Source: an uncultured Lachnospiraceae bacterium (lineage in GTDB: Bacteria; Bacillota; Clostridia; Lachnospirales; Lachnospiraceae). From it: a DNA stretch of 33,395 nt. Position numbers and translations under genes: made by a program. How positions within the stretch are numbered: position 1 is the stretch's first letter; each line of letters starts with the position of its first letter. Shown here piece by piece: positions 7,918-15,836 of the stretch. The notes below the pieces were generated by a model. The model did not search any database. It had not been told where the DNA came from and saw only the letters and a program-made list of their open reading frames with translations. Location of the stretch: NCBI GenBank assembly GCA_910577735.1, contig CAJTOO010000031.1:1-33395 (forward strand). Direction: 5' to 3'.

Positions 7918-8679
7918 TCATCTTCCTGCGCGCATCGCGCTGCACGCCCTGGCGATCTTGTCCACCAGAAGCAAGACGATCTTCTCAAAAAAAAGGCTCG
8001 CCGTCACGATCACCAGCGTCCACGCGAACAGATCCGGCGTGTCCAGATACACCTTCGCCTGCTGCAGCCGCTCCCCGACCGATCCCTTTGGCATGCCGAT
8101 GACTTCCGCCGCTACGCCCGCCTTCCAGCACATCCCGAGCGACACGCTGCAAGCTGTATAAAAATACGGCATGACCTGCGGCACATAAATATAGCGCACC
8201 ACGCGGATCTTCGGGACGCGGAACACCTGTGCCATCTCCAACAGCTGCCTGTCCACACACCGAATGCCGCCGAGCACATTGACGTAGATGACCGGCAGCA
8301 CCATCAGAAACGAGATCAATACAGAGAGGTTTTCCGACGAAAACCAGATCAGTGCGAGTATGATAAACGACGCGACCGGCACGGATCTGGCTGCCAGCAT
8401 GACAGGCGCCAGAAGTTCCCGGATCCTGCTATAACGGGACGCCACTGCTGCCAGGAGCACGCCCGACGCTGCCGCCAGGAAAAAACCCGACGCGATACGC
8501 GACAGTGTGAAGCAGGCTGCCCGCCAGAATGCCGCCGTCAGCGCGAGCTCGCCAAGCCTGCACAAAACCCGGAACGGCGACACCAGCAGAATATCGCTGT
8601 CCAGCCGCATGCTCGCTAGCTGCCACACGGCGATCCAAAACAGCACTGCCCACAGACGGATTTCATGTCTTTCTCTCAT
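7918..8679 (-). CDS. ABC transporter permease, NitT/TauT type
   Basis: This inner-membrane permease of about 253 residues belongs to the SsuC/TauC/ThiX-like group, with roughly six hydrophobic segments starting at residue 8. The cytoplasmic EAA-like loop that contacts the ATPase is seen as LLEMAQVFRVPKIRVVRYIYVPQVMPYF in the middle. The frame can open at a GTG at 8685, directly adjoining the lipoprotein stop, or at an ATG at 8679. Neither has a strong ribosome binding site, so translation probably depends on coupling to the upstream gene. The substrate is unknown; relatives import sulfonates, nitrate or thiamine precursors. Confidence 0.88.
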   Translation of the reverse strand: MRERHEIRLWAVLFWIAVWQLASMRLDSDILLVSPFRVLCRLGELALTAAFWRAACFTLSRIASGFFLAAASGVLLAAVASRYSRIRELLAPVMLAARSVPVASFIILALIWFSSENLSVLISFLMVLPVIYVNVLGGIRCVDRQLLEMAQVFRVPKIRVVRYIYVPQVMPYFYTACSVSLGMCWKAGVAAEVIGMPKGSVGERLQQAKVYLDTPDLFAWTLVIVTASLFFEKIVLLLVDKIARACSAMRAGR

Positions 8680-8685
8680 CTTCAC

Positions 8686-9786
8686 TCAACCAGCACAAAA
8701 TCGAACTGGGAATCGAACTGATAAATGACCGGGTGCACTCAGGCAGGAAAGAATTGTCTCTCTCATGCGCCGGGCATCTGTCAGACCTTGCTGACCTTCT
8801 TCCTCAGAGTGCCCGGGGACATAAAAGTCGTCTCCGGGCAGCGCCCCTCCCACGGACTTTGGGTTCTGCTCCATCAGCACCCTGAGATATCCCGAGAGCT
8901 TCTGTTTCATCTCGTCGCCCGTGATGAACACGATATTGCAGTCCGGCACCGCCTTTTTTGCAACCGCCGCCGGAACGATGTCGTACTTCTCAATCAGCGC
9001 CGCCGCGTCCTCCACATTTTCATTGACAAATGCCACCGACTCAGCATAGTGCCCCATAAATGCCTCGACCGCCGCCGGATTGGCGTCCACGAACTCTTTC
9101 CGCGCCACGACCACCCCTGTCAGGAGCGCCGAATCCGTACCAAGCCTGTCCCACTCCTGCGTGAGATCCAGCGCGACCCGGATCTTGTCACTCTTGGTCT
9201 GTGCCGTCGTCACAAAGGGCTGCGGCAGCATCGCGATCGCGTTCTCCTGCGCCATCAGCGCCGACAGACACTCCGCGTGCTCGCTCTTCCACTCGATCGT
9301 CAGATCCTTCTCGGGATCGATGCCGTTTTGTGCGAGAATATAATTCAGGGCGTACTCGGGCGTCGCCCCCTTCCCGCTGGCATAGATCGTCTTCCCTTTC
9401 AGATCACTGATATCCGATACCGTATCGCCGCTCTCCACGATGTAGATCACGCCCAATGTGTTGACCGCAAGCACCTGCACACTGCCCTCCGTGTTGTTGT
9501 ACAGCACAGAGGCAAGGTTTGCGGGTACCGCGGCGATGTCCACCTGTCCCTGCACCAGCTTCGGCGTCACTTCGTCAGCCGCTGCTGCGATCTCAAAATG
9601 ATATTCGTGATCTGTGATCCTGCCCGCCTCCGCACCGTCCATAAAGCCTACCAGACCCATGGCAGTAGGTCCCTTTAACGCGATGACATTGACAGCGGAC
9701 GGCTGCGCATCCCCCTGCGCACCGCATCCAGTCATCAGCGTCATCCCGATCAGCAACGATGACAACAACATAACAAATTTCTTCAT
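8686..9786 (-). CDS. ABC transporter substrate-binding lipoprotein, NMT1/SsuA-like
   Basis: This 366-residue secreted lipoprotein begins MKKFVMLLSSLLIG and has a lipobox ending LMTGC, so the mature protein starts at that cysteine. The rest is a periplasmic-binding fold of the NMT1/SsuA/ThiY type: an ALKGPTAMGLVG start, VDIAAVPANLASVLY, and DLKGKTIYASGKGATPEY. The ATG at 9786 is preceded by GGGAGAGG; an in-frame ATG six codons earlier has no such site. After the usual family ending near GDDFY the frame continues for about 42 residues (HSEEEGQQGLTDARR onward) up to the permease start, which looks like loss of the ancestral stop codon. The gene lies 22 bases after the EAL protein gene. Confidence 0.88.
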   Translation of the reverse strand: MKKFVMLLSSLLIGMTLMTGCGAQGDAQPSAVNVIALKGPTAMGLVGFMDGAEAGRITDHEYHFEIAAAADEVTPKLVQGQVDIAAVPANLASVLYNNTEGSVQVLAVNTLGVIYIVESGDTVSDISDLKGKTIYASGKGATPEYALNYILAQNGIDPEKDLTIEWKSEHAECLSALMAQENAIAMLPQPFVTTAQTKSDKIRVALDLTQEWDRLGTDSALLTGVVVARKEFVDANPAAVEAFMGHYAESVAFVNENVEDAAALIEKYDIVPAAVAKKAVPDCNIVFITGDEMKQKLSGYLRVLMEQNPKSVGGALPGDDFYVPGHSEEEGQQGLTDARRMRETILSCLSAPGHLSVRFPVRFCAG

Positions 9787-9808
9787 AATCCTCTCCCAAA
9801 CCACCTAT

Positions 9809-11473
9809 CTATAATTTCACATACTTCTCATAAAACTCCTCGACGCGCAGGGGCTTGTCGAAGTAGTACCCCTGGAGCAGCTCTGCGCCCGCCTTGTTCA
9901 CGATTCCCATGATCGTCGTATTCTCAACGCCCTCCGCGCAGACGATGATGCCGACATTGTTGCAGAAGGAGATGATAAACTCGATCAGTTTCCGCTCCTT
10001 CTCTGTCCCGACCACTGATTTGATCATTGTGTGGTCGAGCTTTACGATATCTGTCGGTATATCCTTGAGCACCGCAAGCGACGCATACCCGGTGCCAAAA
10101 TCATCCAGCGCGATGCTGATGCCCTGATCCTTGAATCTCTGCAGCCGCTCCGTCAGCTCGTCAATGCGCCCGATCCTGCAGCTCTCCGTCAGCTCCAGCA
10201 CGAGACGCTCCGGCGCGATATCGTACTGCCGCAGCTTGTCCACCGTATACTCAACAAACTCATCGTCGTGGAGCTGGATGTAGGAGACGTTCACGTGAAC
10301 TTTCTCGATCGGATTGCCGCCTCTGTCCTCCCACTCCCTGAGGTCTTTTAGCACCTGCTCGAGAATCCATTTTCCCACAGGAATGATCAGCGCCGTGTCC
10401 TCCAGGATCGGCACAAACTCCATAGGTCCGATTCCCGGAAAGCGCTCATCGCTCCACCGCAGAAGCGTCTCACAGCTCGTTCCTTTGCCTGTCCTGGAAT
10501 CTATGATCGGCTGCATCACGATCGAGAACCCCTTGAAGTTGTCATTGACGCTCTCCCGTATCGCATCCCTGAGACGCAGCATTCTCGTCTTTTTCAGATG
10601 CATCTCCTCCGTGTAGAAGGTCACACCCGCCCTGCCCGCACTCTTGGCACTCTCGAGTGCGACAAGCATATTGCTCATGATCTGGTCAATGTACTTCCCA
10701 TCCTGTGGAAAAAGCACCGCGCCTGCGCAAAAATCGAGGTGAACCTGGTTGCGATCGATATCCAGCGACGAGAATGCCTGCTGGATCTTCTCGATCTCCC
10801 TCGTCACATGCTCGCCGGTCCCGCCCTCGATCAGCAGGGCAAAATCAGAACTATCCATGCGGTAGATCCGCGTCCCCTTTGTCCTGACCGCCAGCATCCT
10901 GTGCGCAGCAGCATACAGCGTCTTGTCCCCGTAAGAGTACCCGTACTCATCATTGACGCGCTTAAAATTGCTGAGTCCGATCATGACCGCGACACCGCTT
11001 TTGTTATTGTACAGCAGATTCTCCGTGTCCTTGCGGAACTCCTGCAGTGTCCAAAGCCCTGTGACGGGGTCGATCTTATTGCGCACGCCCAGGTTGGTGA
11101 CAAATCCGGCAAAGAAGTCCATCATGCCCTCATCATCGTAGGTCATATACCCCTTGCAGTTCACCCACACGTACTCGTTCCCGGCATTGCATATCCGATA
11201 CTCCACATCGTGATAAGCAGTGACATGGTTCGCCATATCCTCAAAATTTTTGAGATAGGCTGACTTGTCATCCGGGTGGATCAGGTTCAGCCACTCAATG
11301 TCAGCCGGGCAGAGCACTTCGCTCTTCAAGCCGAAATACTCCACCGCCCCCTTTGACCACCGCGCCGTGTTTTTCTTCATATTGCTGGCAAAGAAATACG
11401 TCCTGTTTGACGACCGCGCCAGCACGTCAAAAAGCTTTGAGTCGTACTCATTCATCATGCTATCCACTACCAT
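9809..11473 (-). CDS. PAS-GGDEF-EAL protein, predicted c-di-GMP phosphodiesterase
   Basis: This soluble protein of about 554 residues has no membrane segment. A PAS domain occupies roughly residues 20-135 (WLNLIHPDDKSAY, then the EYRICNAGNEYVWV repeat). A GGDEF domain follows (DPVTGLWTLQEF), but the active site reads MDSSDFALL instead of GGDEF, so cyclase activity is unlikely. The EAL domain keeps the expected catalytic set: CETLLRW (ETL variant), VHVNVSY, LELTES, ALDDFGTGY, IVKLDHTMIK, CAEGVE and LLQGYYF. It should hydrolyse c-di-GMP to pGpG. The ATG at 11473 is chosen because AGAGGAAG precedes it. The gene has its own promoter, a long G-rich leader, and is followed 22 bases later by the ABC lipoprotein gene. 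Confidence 0.92.
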   Translation of the reverse strand: MVVDSMMNEYDSKLFDVLARSSNRTYFFASNMKKNTARWSKGAVEYFGLKSEVLCPADIEWLNLIHPDDKSAYLKNFEDMANHVTAYHDVEYRICNAGNEYVWVNCKGYMTYDDEGMMDFFAGFVTNLGVRNKIDPVTGLWTLQEFRKDTENLLYNNKSGVAVMIGLSNFKRVNDEYGYSYGDKTLYAAAHRMLAVRTKGTRIYRMDSSDFALLIEGGTGEHVTREIEKIQQAFSSLDIDRNQVHLDFCAGAVLFPQDGKYIDQIMSNMLVALESAKSAGRAGVTFYTEEMHLKKTRMLRLRDAIRESVNDNFKGFSIVMQPIIDSRTGKGTSCETLLRWSDERFPGIGPMEFVPILEDTALIIPVGKWILEQVLKDLREWEDRGGNPIEKVHVNVSYIQLHDDEFVEYTVDKLRQYDIAPERLVLELTESCRIGRIDELTERLQRFKDQGISIALDDFGTGYASLAVLKDIPTDIVKLDHTMIKSVVGTEKERKLIEFIISFCNNVGIIVCAEGVENTTIMGIVNKAGAELLQGYYFDKPLRVEEFYEKYVKL

Positions 11474-11637
11474 AGCTCTCTTCCTCTTAAAAACCAGAGC
11501 ACTCCAGGACATACCCCCAACCCTGGCTGTACCCCCAAGCGCACTCTGCATGCAGTATGGTTTCTGTACAGCTCCTTATCCCCAACTATACAGAGTCATT
11601 TACTCCTATAATACCCGTATACAGCGATACCCCCTCC
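11474..11637 (-). promoter_or_regulatory. G-rich 5' leader of the PAS-GGDEF-EAL gene
   Basis: The predicted promoter leaves a leader of about 160 bases. On the minus strand it repeats G-tract motifs: GGAGGGGGTATC, GTTGGGGATAAG, CTTGGGGGTACAG and GTTGGGGGTATG. A CCAGG/CCTGG pair encloses the last one. The G-runs could allow a quadruplex or another fold. It does not match a c-di-GMP riboswitch that I can recognise. Confidence 0.4.
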
Positions 11638-11672
11638 ATTATACTCCAACTCCGCCCCAAACTCAATTGAGT
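11638..11672 (-). promoter_or_regulatory. Predicted promoter and overlapping palindrome for the EAL gene
   Basis: TTGAGT (11666-11661) and TATAAT (11643-11638) are separated by exactly 17 bases on the minus strand. The -35 lies inside the perfect 12-bp palindrome ACTCAATTGAGT (11661-11672), a plausible operator for a dimeric regulator. Confidence 0.6.
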
Positions 11673-11684
11673 AAATGGAATTTT

Positions 11685-12539
11685 CTAGTATTTCTGCACA
11701 CGTTTCTCGAAATGCTGGTAGTCCTTGCTGCTGTTCCATGACCCGCCCCACGTAAATCCGTGTTCGATAAAAATCCTGTAACACAAGTCATTCCTGTCGA
11801 TCTTATGCGGAAAATCCGCACTGCGGTCCGCATACGGTACGGCGTTGTCCGGCGAGATCAGCTCCTTTCCGTCCCTTGTGCGCACATAGGGATTGTAAAG
11901 GGGATTGATGTCTATGGCGAAACCATACGAATGGTTGGAGAGTTTCGTACTCCCCGGGACTGTCCTGTAATTGAAACAGGAAGTGTTGTTGTCCGCCATC
12001 GACGCCTCATCGTCCGCGCTGTACTCGTCTATGAGGCGGATCTTCTCGATCGGATACTGGCTTTCGTACAGCTCATAAAAAATCTCCACCAGATCCTGCG
12101 CGACCGCCTGGTTGCAGATCAGCTCGCCCTCCTGGATCTGTCCCTCAAAATCATAGTGTAGGACATGCACATAAGAGAGCTCCTCATAGGAAATCTGCAG
12201 CGGCTCCTGCGTATCGGGATAGGAACTTCCCGTGATGCGCGCCTTGATATCCTCCGTCAATGCGGTGCAGTAAAAACCGGATTCCGCATCTTCTGTTTCT
12301 ATTCCAGTGCTTTCTGCACTGTCCTCTTCTGTCTCTTGTATCTCCGGCTCCTTTGAAGGCTCCGTGCTATTTCCGATCTCATTGCCGCTGACTTCTGTTT
12401 CCACAGGGTCATCTGCGCGGTAGGTGAGCTGTTCATCCGTGTTTTCTATCGTGTTTTCTATGGCGTCCTGCCTGTGGCACCCCGCCAAAAGACCCGCCAT
12501 TGTCCATAACAGCAGTATCGCTTTCGCTTTTCTTTTCAT
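11685..12539 (-). CDS. M15-family peptidase lipoprotein (VanY-like)
   Basis: This lipoprotein of about 285 residues has a signal MKRKAKAILLLWTMAGLLAGC, with cleavage before the cysteine, and a Glu/Ser/Thr-rich linker of about 80 residues. The C-terminal domain is an M15-type zinc peptidase with metal-ligand motifs LSNHSYGFAIDINPLYNPY and SKDYQHFE. Relatives cut D-Ala-D-Ala or L-Ala-D-Glu bonds in peptidoglycan. Two adjacent ATGs (12542, 12539) follow AAGGAG; the second has the better 7-base spacing. A longer in-frame extension upstream overlaps the kinase gene and would bury the signal peptide. It follows the histidine kinase by 80 bases, suggesting the regulatory system controls a cell-wall modifying enzyme. 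Confidence 0.85.
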   Translation of the reverse strand: MKRKAKAILLLWTMAGLLAGCHRQDAIENTIENTDEQLTYRADDPVETEVSGNEIGNSTEPSKEPEIQETEEDSAESTGIETEDAESGFYCTALTEDIKARITGSSYPDTQEPLQISYEELSYVHVLHYDFEGQIQEGELICNQAVAQDLVEIFYELYESQYPIEKIRLIDEYSADDEASMADNNTSCFNYRTVPGSTKLSNHSYGFAIDINPLYNPYVRTRDGKELISPDNAVPYADRSADFPHKIDRNDLCYRIFIEHGFTWGGSWNSSKDYQHFEKRVQKY

Positions 12540-12619
12540 CATCCTTCTCCTTTCTTTTCCCACTAATCCCCGCTCGCCAAATCCGGTGCAGATCTGCGAC
12601 AAGCGGGTGAGCCGTCTCC

Positions 12620-14014
12620 CTACAAAGGCAGCACGACGACGAACGCCATCCCGTCCTTCCCGCACTCCGCAAAGATCTCGCCGCCCATCCTGTTCATGAT
12701 CTCCCTGCAGATATACAGCCCAAGCCCGTTTCCCTGCTGCCCCCGTGTGTTCCCGCCGCGGAAGAAACTGTCAAACAGGTGCACCAGCTCTCTTTCTGTG
12801 ACCGGATCCCCCGTGTTGGACACGCGTATCAGCTGGCAGTAGTCCTCCTCGTAAAATGTGAGCTGTATCCTGCGCCCATCCCCGTACTTGAAGGCGTTCT
12901 CAAACAGATTCTCAAACACTTCCATCAGGCGGTTGAGATCTCCCTGGATAATGCGGTTCTGATACGTCCCGACCGTCAATGCGCACCTGCGCAGCGCACA
13001 TTTCTCCCCGTAGACAGTTTCCACCCACCGCACCAGCTCCGCCAGATAAAATTCGCCCTTCACGACCTCGATCTGTACTATGTCTTCCCTCGACGCCTTC
13101 ACGATCTCACCGACAAAATCCTCGATCTGCGCTGCCTTCTCCCCGATCTGGCAATACGCCTCCCGCCGCTCATCTTCCGCAGGATAGATACCGTCCTCCA
13201 GCCCTTTTGCATAAAGCTTTATCATGCTGAGCGGTGTCTTGATATCGTGTGACAGCGAGAGCAGGAGCAGTTTTTTCTCCCGCTGGAGATCCAGCTCCCG
13301 CCTGCGGCTTGTGCGCAGGGCATCTTTCAACTCGCTCAGTCCCCACAGAAATTTTCCAAAATACTGACTCCTGTCCGCCTTGACATCGCCCTGAAGATTG
13401 CCCTTCGACAGCTCGTAGGTCAGATCCTGCATTCTGTGGAAGGGCTGGATCAGATGCCGCCTGAGATAAAACAGCACGATCAGCAAAAACAGCTCCATCA
13501 CGAGCAGTGCGCCCTGCGTCAGCAGCAGATACAGTCCGCCCGGATCGGCGCTGTGACAGTCAAATCTGAGATAGCCCGCAAGCTGTTCCCCGCCGGACGC
13601 GAAATCCCCGTCTCCCGCACGCGATGTGTCTGCCGCTGTGTCGTGATCGCCATTTGTATATACATTCATATATAACGGATATATGGCGCTCTGCGTCCCA
13701 TTTGCTCCGCTGTAAAAGCCCAGGACGCTCTCCTTGTCTGTCACAGAAACGGGAAGATACGCAATCCCCTCAATATCCTGATACGCGCACAGGTCAAGCG
13801 AATCCAGGATTTTTGTCACATCTGTCCGGTTCGTACCCGGCTGATCCGCAGCGGATCTCATCTGATCTGCAATCTCCGCCGTGATCCGATTGATCTCCAC
13901 TTTGTAAAATTGTCCTTTTTCATCCTGCCGCGTCCTGAGCACAGCCGACGCTGCAACAGCCAGAACCGCATAGATCACCAGAGACAGCACCACCAGTTTA
14001 TTATAGTTTCTCAT
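12620..14014 (-). CDS. Sensor histidine kinase
   Basis: This 464-residue membrane kinase has TM1 at about residues 7-27, an extracytoplasmic domain of about 135 residues, and TM2 at about 166-190. A HAMP-like linker follows, then an H-box SLSHDIKTPLSMIKLYAKG with the phospho-accepting His near 256, an N-box FENLFENAFKYGDG, and G-boxes VSNTGDP and GNGLGLYICREIM. It should phosphorylate the OmpR-type regulator at 15120-15800, from which it is separated by a broken AAA-ATPase gene and a terminator. Its extracellular domain is larger than in BceS-type intramembrane sensors, so direct ligand sensing is more likely. No strong ribosome binding site is seen upstream of the ATG. Confidence 0.9.
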   Translation of the reverse strand: MRNYNKLVVLSLVIYAVLAVAASAVLRTRQDEKGQFYKVEINRITAEIADQMRSAADQPGTNRTDVTKILDSLDLCAYQDIEGIAYLPVSVTDKESVLGFYSGANGTQSAIYPLYMNVYTNGDHDTAADTSRAGDGDFASGGEQLAGYLRFDCHSADPGGLYLLLTQGALLVMELFLLIVLFYLRRHLIQPFHRMQDLTYELSKGNLQGDVKADRSQYFGKFLWGLSELKDALRTSRRRELDLQREKKLLLLSLSHDIKTPLSMIKLYAKGLEDGIYPAEDERREAYCQIGEKAAQIEDFVGEIVKASREDIVQIEVVKGEFYLAELVRWVETVYGEKCALRRCALTVGTYQNRIIQGDLNRLMEVFENLFENAFKYGDGRRIQLTFYEEDYCQLIRVSNTGDPVTERELVHLFDSFFRGGNTRGQQGNGLGLYICREIMNRMGGEIFAECGKDGMAFVVVLPL

Positions 14015-14077
14015 AACACCACCCCCGCACCAGCCTCACGTCAGCTCCTGCTGCGACTTTCCTACAGGTATACATCG

Positions 14078-14111
14078 AAAAATGCCCCTGACACCATCAA
14101 GGGCATTTTAT
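14078..14111 (-). terminator. Terminator after the AAA-ATPase relic
   Basis: On the minus strand AAAATGCCCTTGA pairs with TCAGGGGCATTTTT, about 13 bp with one wobble, ending in a short T-run. It lies directly after the original stop of the AAA-ATPase/DUF1703 gene and upstream of the histidine kinase. It would reduce read-through from the regulator to the kinase. Confidence 0.75.
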
Positions 14112-14116
14112 TTTCA

Positions 14117-15035
14117 TTACCTTTCCACACACTCGATCACGCAGGTGTGCTCCTTCGTCTTTTTCTCGTAGCTGATCCCCACGAGCAGAATCTCGCCGTA
14201 ATAGTCTCTCAGCGAATTCGGATAGCGCTTCTCCCGGATCCGGGTGATCGCCGTGTCGGCGCCCCGGTTCCATTTCAACTCCACGACGATCACCGGCCGC
14301 TGCGGGCATTGCGGCAGCGGCAGATAGACCAGATCCGCAAACCCTTTTCCGCACGGAAACTCGCGGATCGGTCATGGTATACTCGTCAAAATTGTTCACC
14401 GCGGACTGCCCCTTTGAGCGGACCATCGGAAGGATCCCTGTCAGATATGCCAACCGGACATAATCCTGCGCCTCGGCGTTCTTGAACATCATGCGCAGAA
14501 ACTCGATATAATCCAGACGCTCCCTGCTGTTCCCGGCAAGCTCCCGGATCGGATAATCCCACTCGTCAAAAATGATCACAAATTCGCTGCCTGTCGCCGC
14601 GTGAACTATAGACAGCGCCTCCGCAAGGTTGTCATTCGCGTTAACCAGTTCAGGATACGCTTCCCTCAGCTCTTTCACTACATTTTCCTGAAGCATCTTA
14701 TTGGGATTGGCATTCTGGTCTTTCGCTTTTACAAACTGTGCCTGGATATCCATAAAAATCGTGTCATACTGATTCAGATTCGCTAAGAACGCCTTGTCCT
14801 TCACGCATTTCAGCGGCGCAAACAGGCTGCTCGATTCCGCCCCCCTGCTGAAATACGCCACAAGCATATGTGCTGTGATCGATTTTCCAAAACGGCGCGG
14901 ACGGCTGCAGCAGAGAAATTTCTCATCGTCATCCTTTTCCAACAATTTGTTGATCATTCCTGTCTTGTCTACAAAGTACTTCGTCGTCGAGAATTTTGCG
15001 TATTTCTGATTGTCTCTGTTCAAAAATCGTCCCAC
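14117..15035 (-). pseudogene. Broken AAA-ATPase / DUF1703 nuclease-like gene
   Basis: The N-terminal part is an AAA-ATPase-like protein (PF09820 type) starting VGRFLNRDNQKYAKFS, with CSRPRRFGKSITAHMLV and EFVIIFDEWDYPIRELAG. The start is a GTG at 15035 preceded by AGGGAGGT. After NNFDEYTMT the frame changes. In another frame the true C-terminus follows: EFPCGKGFADLVYLPLP, VIVVELKWNRGADTAITRI, then YGEILLVGISYEKKTKEHT to a TAA at 14117, which is the PD-(D/E)XK-like DUF1703 domain. About 200 residues expected between the two parts are missing, so a deletion with frameshift lies near 14365-14380. Both halves remain free of stops, suggesting recent loss. These genes are numerous in Lachnospiraceae and Bacteroidetes and their function is unclear. 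Confidence 0.88.
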
Positions 15036-15119
15036 GCCCTGACCTCCCTGTTTAGCGGTTCCGCATTGCAGCCGTTTGTCTCCTGCCACCATTATAGCCC
15101 ACTCCCGCTCATTCTGCAA

Positions 15120-15800
15120 CTATACTTCCTCATAGCAGTACCCCACTCCCCACACCGTGCGGATGCGCAGCGGCTTCCTGGGATCCTCCTCGATCTTGTT
15201 GCGCAGCATCTTGATATGGACAGTCAGCGTCTGGTTCTCGCTGAAACTGTCCGTCCCCCATATCCTGCCAAACAGATAGTCTTTATCCAGTGTCTTCCCC
15301 GGATTTTCTGCCAACAGCAGGAGCAGTTCATACTCTTTCACAGTGAGCTCTACGGGCGCCCCGTTCTTGTAAACCCGACGGGCGGATTTATCGATCGTGA
15401 GGCTGCCAGAACACAGTATGTCTCTCTCCACCGACGCGCCGTAAGCGCGCGCAAACAGGGAGCCGATCTTTGCGACCAGCAGATCGGGATCGACCGGCTT
15501 CTCGATGTAATCGTCCGCGCCGAGCCGGAAGCCATTGAGCTGATCCTCCTTTCCGACGCGGGCGCTGATGATCAGAACCGGCACGCTGTCAGTCTTGCGC
15601 ACTTCCCTGCACACCGCAAACCCGTCCATACCGGGCAGCGTGATGTCAAGGAGCAGCATTTTTACCGTGTCCCTGCGCAGACAGTCCAGTGCCTCCTCCC
15701 CCGAAGCCGCCCACCGCACGGTATACCCCGCCTTTTCCATATATATCCGCAAAAGCCCCGCCAGCTCCCGCTCATCCTCAACCATCAAAATATCTGTCAT
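15120..15800 (-). CDS. OmpR-family response regulator
   Basis: This 226-residue regulator has a receiver domain with the acidic pair E8/D9, phospho-acceptor Asp52 in LLLDITLPGMDG, and Lys in YIEKPVDP. The C-terminal winged-helix domain contains LTVKEYELLLLLAENPGK, and its recognition region ends TVWGVGYCYEE. The ATG at 15800 follows GGGAG by 8 bases; an in-frame TTG five codons earlier lacks a site. The gene lies 36 bases downstream of the ABC ATPase and should pair with the kinase at 12620-14014. Direct repeats upstream of the permease are a candidate binding site. Confidence 0.95.
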   Translation of the reverse strand: MTDILMVEDERELAGLLRIYMEKAGYTVRWAASGEEALDCLRRDTVKMLLLDITLPGMDGFAVCREVRKTDSVPVLIISARVGKEDQLNGFRLGADDYIEKPVDPDLLVAKIGSLFARAYGASVERDILCSGSLTIDKSARRVYKNGAPVELTVKEYELLLLLAENPGKTLDKDYLFGRIWGTDSFSENQTLTVHIKMLRNKIEEDPRKPLRIRTVWGVGYCYEEV

Positions 15801-15836
15801 CACGCACGCTCCCAAAATCTATACTACTTATCACAT

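Noticed and set aside
8725..9678. 317-codon plus-strand frame opposite the lipoprotein gene
   Set aside because: The minus-strand frame has a signal peptide, lipobox and binding-protein motifs; the plus-strand frame has none.
11474..11637. c-di-GMP riboswitch upstream of the EAL gene
   Set aside because: I looked for the GEMM-type conserved core and did not see it; only G-tracts and a short stem are present.
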